Origin: Entoloma clypeatum
Taxonomy: Eukaryota; Basidiomycota; Agaricomycetes; Agaricales; Entolomataceae
Assembly (NCBI GenBank): GCA_963565915.1
Contig: OY751492.1
Span: 3,224,001-3,288,000, forward strand
Direction: 5' to 3'
DNA length: 64,000 nt
The notes under the pieces were generated by a model. That model was not told the origin of the DNA and ran no database searches. It was given only the letters and a program-made list of their open reading frames with translations. Both the position numbers and the translations under genes were made by a program. Within the stretch, counting starts at the first letter, position 1; each line of letters starts with the position of its first letter. Positions 55,847 through 64,000 of the stretch are shown piece by piece.

Positions 55847-56530
55847 ATGCCTTGGAAACAGATCTCTGGTGGTCTCGCACGCATCTCTGCTGGATCAGTC
55901 ACCAATGTCTGGGGAGTCAACTCTGGTGGCAACATCTATCGTTACACGGGTGATGACGCCAACCCCTGGGTCCAGATCCCTGGCGCCCTAACCGACATTG
56001 GCGCGGCTGCTGATGGCACTGTTTGGGGAGTCAACGCCAACGGTGAAATCTATCGTTACTCGTGGACTGCCAATCACTGGACCAAAATCTCCGGCGCTCT
56101 CAAACGCATCTCCGCTGGATCGCGCACCAATGTTTGGGGAGTCAACGCCGGCGGCAACATCTATCGCTACACGGGTGACGACGCCAAACCCTGGGTCCAG
56201 ATCCCTGGTGTTCTAACCGACATTGGCGCGGGTGCGGATGGCACGGTTTGGGGCGTCAACGCTGCTGGCAACATTTATCGCTATACCGGAGATCAAGGAG
56301 ATCCCAACCACTGGGTCCAGATTTCCGGTGCACTCACTGCGATCTCTGCCGGGGTGAAAACCAATGTGTGGGGGGTCAACAGCACAGGAAATATCTACAC
56401 GGTCACGGGCGATGATAGCAAGCCCTGGGTTCAGGTCTCTGGTGGTCTGGTCGATATTGGCGCGGGTACCGATGGCGTGGTTTGGGGAGTCAACTCCGGC
56501 GGCAATATTTACCGTTGGATTCGTGACTAG
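55847..56530 (+). CDS. Tectonin-type six-bladed beta-propeller lectin
   Basis: A single-exon gene of 227 aa, made almost entirely of six tectonin repeats of about 36 residues with the consensus W-x-Q-I-x-G-x-L-x-x-I-x-A-G, x-x-x-VWGVN, then G-x-IYRYTGD. VWGVN occurs six times or nearly so and GNIYRY is repeated, which closes a six-bladed propeller. There is no signal peptide, as expected for cytoplasmic mushroom lectins. Fungal tectonins such as Laccaria Tectonin 2 bind O-methylated glycans of bacteria and nematodes and are considered part of fruiting-body defence. That this protein shares that ligand is inference from the family. Alternate repeats resemble each other (odd blades GGLARISAG or GALKRISAG, even blades LTDIGAGADG), so the gene probably grew by duplication of two-blade units. 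It converges on the DyP-VWA gene. Confidence 0.95.
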   Translation: MPWKQISGGLARISAGSVTNVWGVNSGGNIYRYTGDDANPWVQIPGALTDIGAAADGTVWGVNANGEIYRYSWTANHWTKISGALKRISAGSRTNVWGVNAGGNIYRYTGDDAKPWVQIPGVLTDIGAGADGTVWGVNAAGNIYRYTGDQGDPNHWVQISGALTAISAGVKTNVWGVNSTGNIYTVTGDDSKPWVQVSGGLVDIGAGTDGVVWGVNSGGNIYRWIRD

Positions 56531-57409
56531 CTTCCTCTTTCTTTTTGCAAAATGCCGTATGCAGGAACCTTGCTGCCACGGCCAAACGGACTATAGCTGT
56601 ATCATCACCTTTTCTTTTCATATCGTGTATCCCTTTTGCTTTTGCAACGCTATCTGAGCCCACTTCTCAGTGTAAATGTGCAATGCGAGTACTCAATTTA
56701 TCGTGACCTGATTTGTACGATTCCGTTGCAAAAAATCATCATGTGGTTTTCTTTTTGTGACGTTTTGCTGATGCGATCTACGTTATCTAACCAAATCGAC
56801 ATCTGTGTCTCTACGGCATCAACCACATCTCTCATGTAGACTGATGGCCGTCTACATAGATCTTCTGGTGATAGCAAACTCACGAAAATGGAGAGGCGAA
56901 GGGGGCTGCATGCCTAAAAGTAAAGTTGGAAAGTGGATACCTAACGAAGAGCGCTGAGGGGGGCGATGCGGGAGAGAGCTGGACAGCGTCAAAATCGAAA
57001 CTTCAACGCATTGAATTATGGATGTTCTGCCAGAGTTCTAAATTCAGTACGTCATCTGGCTGCCTTTGTTGATTCTCGATTCACCTGGTTTTCGAATTCC
57101 TCGCGAGCGTGGGGCGGCCCGTCCCAACCAAACTTGAAGTACTAGTAGTAGCTTGGTAGCTTGGCCACCGCTCGCCCCAACTTCGGCCTGTCGACTTGCG
57201 CTTGGTATCCTACGTTTGCACCACCCCTCCTGATGATCTGAAGCCATCGCAAGCAAATCACCAGTTAGTGGCTTGACGTGAGTGAAAGGAAAGACTTATG
57301 GCATATATCTTGAGCGATGGCACGAAAAAGATTCATCTTGCACAAGAAGTTCGGGATAGTTTTCTTATTTGATATACTGACTGATGATGATACAGGCAAT
57401 TGCCAACAC
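56531..57409. other. Convergent intergenic region
   Basis: The stretch holds the 3' ends of the tectonin and DyP-VWA genes. Minus-strand frames at 57265-57579 overlap the last exon of the latter. No other gene was seen. Confidence 0.45.
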
Positions 57410-60400
57410 TTATTGATCGACAAGATCAAGACGGCCGCCTTTTTCATTTCGCCGACCGCGCGAGACACATGTGGACGATCGATTGAACCTGTGCAGGTGT
57501 ATATGAGTTGGGGAAGGATAGAGCCAGAAATATAATAGCACTTGGTCTCGATTGATGGGCTTCTCCTCGACGCTGGCACTCATCGTGGCACCTCCTGAAC
57601 GATACTTCGGTTTGATACGTTGCTCACGAACCTGATATACCATTCATCAGCTCTCCTTCCAAGCAAAATTAGGTAGTAACTTACAGTCTTAATCTTTGAT
57701 AATGTCTGCTTGTCGATCTTCTCTGCGTTGAACCATACTTGTTGGTTCTGGCGTCCTGTCTCGGATTCCTCGTATATGTCATCCATAACCACGGTCTTCA
57801 GCTGTACGTTGGAGGAAGAGAGTTTGGAGAAAAGACTTTTCGCAATATCATTCACATCGGAACTTCGTTGAGAAGCTGTCCTGATATAATCCTCGTTCTG
57901 TCGAGATAGCGCGGCGGTGCCAGCTGACTCCGAGACTGAACCAATAATGATATTGGCGAGAGCTGATGTATCTGCAAGGCCCCACAATTTCCCCCTTTGC
58001 AGAATGTGGTTGTGGTGAACGTCTGTCCGACAGTCTGATCAAATACTCACTGGGTTTTGCGGGCGATACCTGTATAAAAGTCGTGTGCAGTCTGCATAAG
58101 GATATATCCGCGGTCACAATAGGTGCACGTCAGAGCCATTATACCATACCGCAAAGTATTTGCTCAAACGAGGTTCACAAGCTATGACATGCTTTATCAT
58201 TGGTTAATCAAATGAACGCGATTGGAAGACACAAAGTCGCACCAAGATGATACCGAATGTTTTCATCCGGCTCGCAATCTGGACAGGATCATTTTCTGAA
58301 ATATTCCCATGAAGGAAGAAAGCGTTAGAGAATGGCCCGCAACTCACGGAGGGGACAACCATCAGGAATTTTATCTCCAGCCTCTCCGAGTCCATGAGGA
58401 GGTGCGTCTGTAATCAGGACCACGACTTGGGTCGCCCCATCTTTCCAGTCAGCATCCAGAGCGAGACTCAGTGCATCGCACTGAGCTTCTGGCCCATCTC
58501 CGCCTCCTTCTGCCTTTAGGTCGCCAAGGTAACCCATCACCCCACCAATATCAGTGGTAAATGTGGGACGCGTGGGATCGGGGTATGTCTGAGTTATCCA
58601 TGTCTTCTCTTGGGGAGGATGATCACGGAATGCCACAACACCAATACGGAGGCAGTCTCGGGACCACTTTCCAGATCGGACAAGACTGTCAACGATCCCT
58701 GCAATGCTGCTCTGTGTTTGATCGACGTAAGGTTGTTGACTCCCTGTTGCATCTTGGAGGAACAAGATATCGCTGAAGCAGCTCGACAATGCCCTCGGTA
58801 AAATGAAGCAAAGCGTGAGACTCACAGACTCGGTTCAGCGTCTTTCGCCCAGCTACTCAATGTAGAGAGTGAAGGAACGAAGTAATATTCGCCCCCTCTC
58901 GATGTTATGAAGAAAGACGGATAGCCATTATCCATCGTCCCCGGTAAAAAATTAGAAGCGTCTTCGTAGGCGATGAGAGAATCTACGCCTGAGATCCAAA
59001 CATGTTAGTTTTATTATAAAAATTCACCGCGCGAAAAGAATCACCCTGCTGCTCCTTGACTAGGCTCGTTTGAGGGAAAAAAGCGTTTCCTGCGAAGGCC
59101 ACCGTCTGTTGGACAAAGCCATTGTCAAGACTAGATTGGTAGGAAACAAACAGTAGGCCTCGCTCGACAGCCGTGGGCTGCTCAGAGTACTACAAGAACA
59201 ATGAATAAGGTTCGTAGTAAAGTTATCAACGACTTGCCTCCGTTCCGTACGGTATCCCTGAGCGTGCTATCACAGCCGCTTCCAGCTCCTTCCTCGCAAG
59301 AAATGGATCCAGGTTCCTTGGCGCGGTTTTACGAGTGTGCGCAGTGAACGGACAGTAACGGTTGCTTGGAGCGGCAACGGCAGTTGGCAGATCTTGGACG
59401 TAGTCAAAATTATTCGTCTTTTGCCGGTCTTTGCCAATGGACGGGTCGTCTCGGAAATGAGCCATGGCAAGAGGCGTTCCCTGTGGCCAGATTAGAACAT
59501 TCTCAGGATACGTTCGGAAGGCTTACAGATTTCCATCGGCCGACTAAGAGGGCGCCAAAAAACTCTACACCTTCGGCATCTGTCAAGGGAGGTTTTACCT
59601 CGTCTGGTACAGTTGTAAACTCCCTCCACTTCGGTCCCCAGGCCTTACAGTAGTCTGTAAAGCCCTTCACGTCTTGCTCAAGCTTGCGGAAGACCATCAT
59701 CGAGCCATCTTTAGTCCATGATGGTCGCTGGCGAGCCCCCGGGTTGTCGTAGACAGGATCGCCTTTGTAACCCATGACGATTACGCCTGGATCAACCTCA
59801 AGTTGGCCGGGGCAGGTATAAGTAATTCCTCTACGTCCATGAATCAACGGCTGACGATGAACACTAGAGAAAACATACCTCAATGCAGGTTGTGATAAGC
59901 TGTCCTCCCAGCCAAAATGTTCCTTGCCAGCATTGCTCCCCGGGCGAACATTTCCGACCAAAACCACGACTTCGATGGAGGTCCCAAAAAGTCTGATGAT
60001 GTCGTCTTTGCCCTTGGCACATGTATCTTTACCTGTGCAGCGTAGTAGAGAAGACCATGAATACCTTTTGGTGAGCAAGAGGAAACGATTTTGAAGATAC
60101 CTTTTGCACAGATCAAGAATACACCGTGAGTTTTTCCATCATCAAAGGGTTGGTGCCATTGCGCCTGGTCGCCGAGAATTTTTTTATCCCTGCGCATAGA
60201 ACCTTTCTCAAATCTGGGATCGCCAGTCGACTCGCTCACGCCCAAGGCAACCATTCCTGATTTGCTGAAAGCAACTTGCGTCTGAAGTAGATCGATACTT
60301 GTGCCGTTTCTTTTCGCCTTTTCAATCTTATTAAGGTTGTCCGCAACATCTTCAGATGACGTGGGTTTATATGACTTGAGAGCATTCTTGAACGTAGCTA

Positions 60401-60701
60401 CGTTCTTGATAGTGAAGAAGACGAATGTCTGATGAATCTTATAAAAATATTAGTAGCCACTTAAGTTCGTTATCTCGGAAGGTGGGGGAGAACAACGGAT
60501 CACCTTGGGAAAGCGCAGATAAATATCACCTTGGATGTTCTTATCGTTAAGTGCTGGAGCAACCTTCGCTGTGTCCTCGGCGGTGGCAACTTTCAAGTTG
60601 AAGGTCTTAGCGCTTAGAAGATTCTTGGCTATGGGCAGAGTGGATCGGCGAGAGAGATATTGAAATTGGGGATGAACACCCGGGGGGGTTGGCGCAGACA
60701 T
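57410..60701 (-). CDS. DyP-type heme peroxidase fused to a VWA domain
   Basis: Thirteen exons join exactly to 2628 nt, 875 aa: 60504-60701, 60101-60428, 60032-59879, 59830-59527, 59480-59238, 59189-59045, 58988-58826, 58772-58348, 58295-58243, 58191-58150, 58091-58051, 57994-57685 and 57631-57410. Residues 1-511 are a full-length dye-decolorizing peroxidase: NIQGDIYLRFPK, EHFGWEDSLSQPALR, VDPGVIVMG, GRWKSGTPLAMAHF, CPFTAHTRKT with the proximal heme-ligand His376, IARSGIPYG, and the closing SRGGEYYFVPSLSTL. The usual GxxDG motif is GWEDS: the catalytic Asp219 remains but the last Gly is Ser. From residue 512 a VWA domain follows (LDILFLQDATGSQQPY with a MIDAS-like DxTxS, GGGDGPEAQCDAL, ITDAPPHGLGE, VIACEPRLS), then a helical tail. 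No signal peptide is seen. The VWA part has no ATG of its own before the MIDAS. The intron at 59237 is GC-AG. The last exon's stop (57410) is the least certain point. Confidence 0.85.
58773..58825 (-). promoter_or_regulatory. Junction intron between DyP and VWA parts, with an in-frame stop at its donor
   Basis: The 53-nt intron has a strong donor (CT|gtgagt) and acceptor (ttcag). If it is retained, the codon after AGT CTG is TGA, which ends the product as a 512-residue stand-alone peroxidase. If it is spliced, the frame continues into the VWA domain. One splice event could therefore choose between two products. Confidence 0.6.
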
Positions 60702-61505
60702 GATGGTTGCTGAGCGGTTCTCTTAGAGCTCGAAGACGTGGGTGCTATAAATCGCAGAGGCCAATTTCTACGGAGGGAACGGACCTGTGTCCACGCTGAG
60801 GGGTGGAAACATACTAGTCGGCTGATCAGAAGGGGTGTAATTAATTCATCACGGGTGACCTTGCATCATGGAAGTAAGTACCTGGCGATCGAACTTCAGA
60901 ACCAAACTTACCAAACTTTCAAACTTTGGAACTGTTCAAGAAGACCAAGTTAAAGTTGATTACGGCCCGAACGAGGCGCTGAAAGTCAGCTGATCGGTCA
61001 ATATTCCGAGAGGACTCACGCGAGTCGATACTGGATAAACTCAGGCGGGAAATACTCTGGCACTTGTGTATAGTGATAGTGCACTACTACATGGACACCT
61101 ACCATTTACATAAGGCGAAATTACTTGACTCGAGCCCGATATAGTTCGATGATGACTTCCGCCAAAATGTCAATCAAATTAACCAAACCTTGAAAACCCC
61201 TCAGGCTGTTGAGGGAATCGTCACGGTGTCCCACCACCCCTTGTGAGAAGACCGATACATATGCACATAGAGAAGCTTAAGGTAGAGACCGCAACGCGGA
61301 CAGAAACAATGCTATGCATCCGGCGAGAATTCATTCAACGATCTGACCGGGCTGGCGAGGGATGAGCACTTGAGATCGATATCATAGTGTACAATTGTAA
61401 GTAGGGAACGGGTTGTCTTTCCTGTGAATCACAACTTTCGTGCCAAACTCATTTGCACAAGGGAATCGACCTGTAGACCCTTGAAGTCAATGCCCGAATA
61501 GAAGC
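60702..61505. other. Intergenic between the two VWA genes
   Basis: The 5' flank of the DyP-VWA gene and the 3' flank of the lectin-VWA gene. No gene and no clear TATA box was found. Confidence 0.5.
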
Positions 61506-63498
61506 TCAAAATCTGGAACGGCTGACCTGGTCACGACTGATAGGTTGCACTGCCAAAGTAGTGTTGGGGGCCCCACCATAACGATACTTCGGCACGATAC
61601 GAGGTCCGTTGACCTGATCATGTGGGGGTAAGAAATGTGTCACAAGGCTGTCAGGAGCGAAGCCTACCGGTTGAATCTTGTTCTTCACGTCGGAGATCTT
61701 TGACGCATTCGCCCATAAGTTTACATTCCGATTTCCTTGGTCACTGTCTTCATAATATTGTTCCACAGACAGGGTGTTGATCTGAACTCCAGACGCCGCG
61801 AAAGTGGAGTAGAGCCGGGTGGAAATTTCGCTGCGATTAGTCGTGCTGCGGGCCAGGGAGCTTATGGTGGCATTGTGCTCTGCAAGCAGAGACTCTTTGT
61901 TCGCTGATTCGGTCGCGGCTCCCACAAGCAGATTGGTCAAAGCATTCGCGTCGCCGAGGGGAAGGACCCGTCCACTGGATACAATGGCCCGTTTAGCCCG
62001 ACTTATGCAACACTGTATATCAAGAGAAACTCTACCCAGTCTTCTGTGTTATTCCTTTGTAGAAGTCGAGGGCGAACTAGGTATTCTGATCAGACCAAAT
62101 GATTTCAGGTGGAAGGAAACTGCTTACCTTGTACTCCGAGCTCAAAGTAGGCTCACATGCGATGACATACTGAACCAATACAATCACTTTTAGCACAGTA
62201 AAAGTCAGCGGAGAGAAATACCAAGACGATTCCTTGAGCAGCCATTCTATCCGCAGTATCAACAGGGTCATGCTCTACAATAATCCGAGGCATCATCAAA
62301 AGTCAATCACAGGGATTGCAAGGGTAAACGTACGCAAAGGACAACCCTCCGGAATGCCATCTTGAGATTCGCCAAGTCCATGAGGAGGCGCATCAGTAAT
62401 AAGAATAGCAACCTTCGTCGCTTCATCATGCCAACTGTCATCCATAAAGACGTCGTAAAGAGCCTCGCACTGCGCTTCGGGCCCGTCGCCCCCCCCGGTA
62501 GCACCCAGGCTGCCGAGCTTTGATGAAATGGAATTGATGTCTGCTGTAAGAGGGGTTACTTGGGTGATGAAGGTGGTGTCTTGAGGAGGGTGATCGCGGA
62601 AGGCAACAAGCCCAACCCTCAGATTTCCCGGGGCAAAATTTCCCGTTGATGAAAGGGTGGTACAGATTTGATTGATTTCAGAACGAGCTTGATTGATATA
62701 GGGTTGCTGGCTTCCTGTGGCATCTTGCATGAAGAATAAATCACTAAGATAACTCGGAGCGTGAGCATGTACGATCCGCGGAACAGAACACTTGGACCTA
62801 CAGCCTCTTAGTACTGGGGGTAGGTTCATCAGGCAGTTTCTCAAACACATAGCACTGATTTGGGCCAGAGGCCTAGAGCAAAAAACTTGTTATACACGAA
62901 GCATAAGAACGATTTAAAGGACTTACCACCGTCGCCTGGTTGTAGTAGAAATTGATCTCGAGTGGTATTTAATTATATGCAAGTAGCCTGAGTAATCGTT
63001 GACGTACAGCGTTCGAACCACCGTCATTCGAATCGAAGGGATCATTGCTGCCGTTTAGCCTGATTCTGAAGGCCAAATGAATCCACTGATATATGATGAA
63101 GGATCGTGTCACGAACTTCGAGAAAGTCTTTCCTTGGGTGGTCTGTTGTATAATGGACCACTCCTTCGATGGCTCTAGGACAGCATATGGGAACCCATAT
63201 CCCCAATACGTTTCGCGAGTTTTCTTATACGTCAGGCCAGACTGGTCATCTACGCTGACGATCGTCCAGACGTTACTCTTCCCTGAAACTCGAGATAATT
63301 TCCACTGCATTCGAATGTGACTTGAAGTCGTAGTAGGCCCACTAGAGAACGCACCTTCTGCTTCTTGTTGTTGAGATCTAATGAAGTAAGTCTGAGGCCT
63401 GGATTGGACGAGCGATCGTTCTGTATATAGCGATCCTGGTCAAGTAACTTGATACGGTAGGTGCCATCGGAAGTGGGATTAGGCAGGAACTTAGACAT
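61506..63498 (-). CDS. Beta-trefoil lectin-like domain fused to a VWA domain
   Basis: Ten exons join exactly to 1482 nt, 493 aa: 63355-63498, 63008-63304, 62927-62935, 62802-62872, 62334-62743, 62222-62274, 62128-62169, 62036-62076, 61668-61974 and 61506-61613. Residues 1 to about 173 look like a beta-trefoil (ricin-B-type lectin or mycocypin-like) domain: SDGTYRIKLLDQDRYIQND at the start, KWKLSRVSGKSNVWTIVSVD, EWSIIQQTTQGK, and PNQCYVFEKL near its end. The VWA domain follows (LDLFFMQDATGSQQPY, GGGDGPEAQCEAL, ITDAPPHGLGE, VIACEPTLSSEYK), then a tail ending PISRDQVSRSRF. Exons 6-8 have exactly the same lengths (53, 42, 41 nt) and phases as the matching exons of the neighbouring DyP-VWA gene. 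The 9-nt exon 62927-62935 is optional: skipping it keeps the frame. There is no signal peptide. Confidence 0.8.
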
Positions 63499-63557
63499 GA
63501 TGGAGACAACCCTGGTTGACGATGCGATGGGAGAGAGGTCTCAAAGAGACTTCACGA

Positions 63558-63565
63558 CTTAAATA
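63558..63565 (-). promoter_or_regulatory. TATA-like element of the lectin-VWA gene
   Basis: On the minus strand the bases read TATTTAAG, about 60 bp upstream of the ATG at 63498. This is a plausible core promoter distance for a short 5' UTR. Confidence 0.4.
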
Positions 63566-64000
63566 CAGGGTGTGCAAGTTTAAGAAGTACATCATGTGTG
63601 ATGCTTAATCCTTGTCGAGGTCGAATTAGCGGGAAGGGGCATGATAGCCGCCATCATCGTAAGGCACCAGTGAACGATGTACAACAGGTCAGGTGGACGG
63701 CAAGCACTGAGTGACACAGAAGAAATGATGAGCGCCTAGGCCATGGTTTGGATGCTCACAAGTGACATACTTATGGCGATTTCTCCTTCGTCACGAAAAC
63801 GCGTTGAAAACGCGCCTCATTTCTCGACATCTGGAGTTGAGGTCAACACCCCGGCTGTCGGATAATTCAGAGAACTTATGGTTGAAGGCGTCAAAGATGG
63901 AAGGGGCAAAGTGAAATTTAGCTTCGTAATCTCGTACATAGTACTCACACATGATCAAGTCAAACTTGAACGTCCTCGCATTGTGCCGGCGCCGTTGCGG
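63566..64000. other. Intergenic, nothing recognised
   Basis: This is the 5' flank of the lectin-VWA gene up to the window end. No open frame of note. Confidence 0.5.

Noticed and set aside
58325..58825. Separate VWA-only gene
   Set aside because: The open frame begins with a GTG inside the junction intron, and no ATG precedes the MIDAS motif. The frame-exact join to the DyP exons is more economical.
59880..60078. Reading straight through the DyP frame at 60033-60100 without an intron
   Set aside because: The unspliced frame is open but adds residues foreign to DyPs and leads to another frame. A 68-nt intron joins FLICAK to GKDTCAKGKDD and restores the family pattern.
1..64000. CRISPR arrays, tRNA and rRNA genes, bacterial operon signals
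   Set aside because: None seen. The window is eukaryotic, and no regularly spaced short repeats or cloverleaf-like sequence was recognised by eye.

Overview
The window looks like a nuclear contig from a mushroom-forming basidiomycete (Agaricomycete). The genes are split by many introns of about 45-70 bp, several of them GC-AG. The protein families fit: a dye-decolorizing peroxidase, a tectonin lectin, a fungal HNH protein, a Ty3/Gypsy element, and conserved eukaryotic housekeeping genes. I saw no tRNA, rRNA or CRISPR array. Exon coordinates were joined by hand from splice consensus and reading-frame continuity, so they are inferences, but most models close exactly in frame.

Layout. Bases 1-10163 hold a decayed fragment of an amidohydrolase gene, an unrecognised 253-aa gene (-), and a very large beta-rich unknown gene (+). 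The 3' end of that gene is a tandem array of mini-exon modules. Bases 10695-31477 are a housekeeping block: an amidohydrolase (-) sharing a 109-bp divergent promoter with choline-phosphate cytidylyltransferase (+), then an LTE1-like RasGEF (-), a four-span membrane protein (-), a UNC-13/Munc13-family protein (-) and the ER chaperone LHS1 with a C-terminal HDEL (-).

Bases 31902-48663 are a tandem Ty3/Gypsy array, LTR-internal-LTR-internal-LTR with a 7934-bp period. The two units look identical, and one target-site duplication flanks the whole array. It sits inside a coding exon of a small host gene whose frame is restored across the site. Gag carries the protease, and pol lies in the -1 frame behind a GGGAAAA slippery site next to the gag stop.

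Bases 51858-53449 hold the complex I LYR subunit NDUFA6 (-) and a PP28-domain protein (+). Bases 53931-54999 hold a broken HNH gene with an internal 128-bp tandem duplication.

Bases 55847-63498 are the most interesting part. A tectonin lectin gene (+) faces two tandem genes (-) that share one C-terminal von Willebrand A (VWA) module with matching intron phases and three identical exon lengths, but have unrelated N-terminal domains. One begins with a complete DyP-type heme peroxidase, the other with a beta-trefoil lectin-like domain. The swap point in both is a phase-2 intron one residue before the first VWA strand. This looks like a shuffled effector-plus-VWA family in a lectin-rich neighbourhood. 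A defence role is my inference only.
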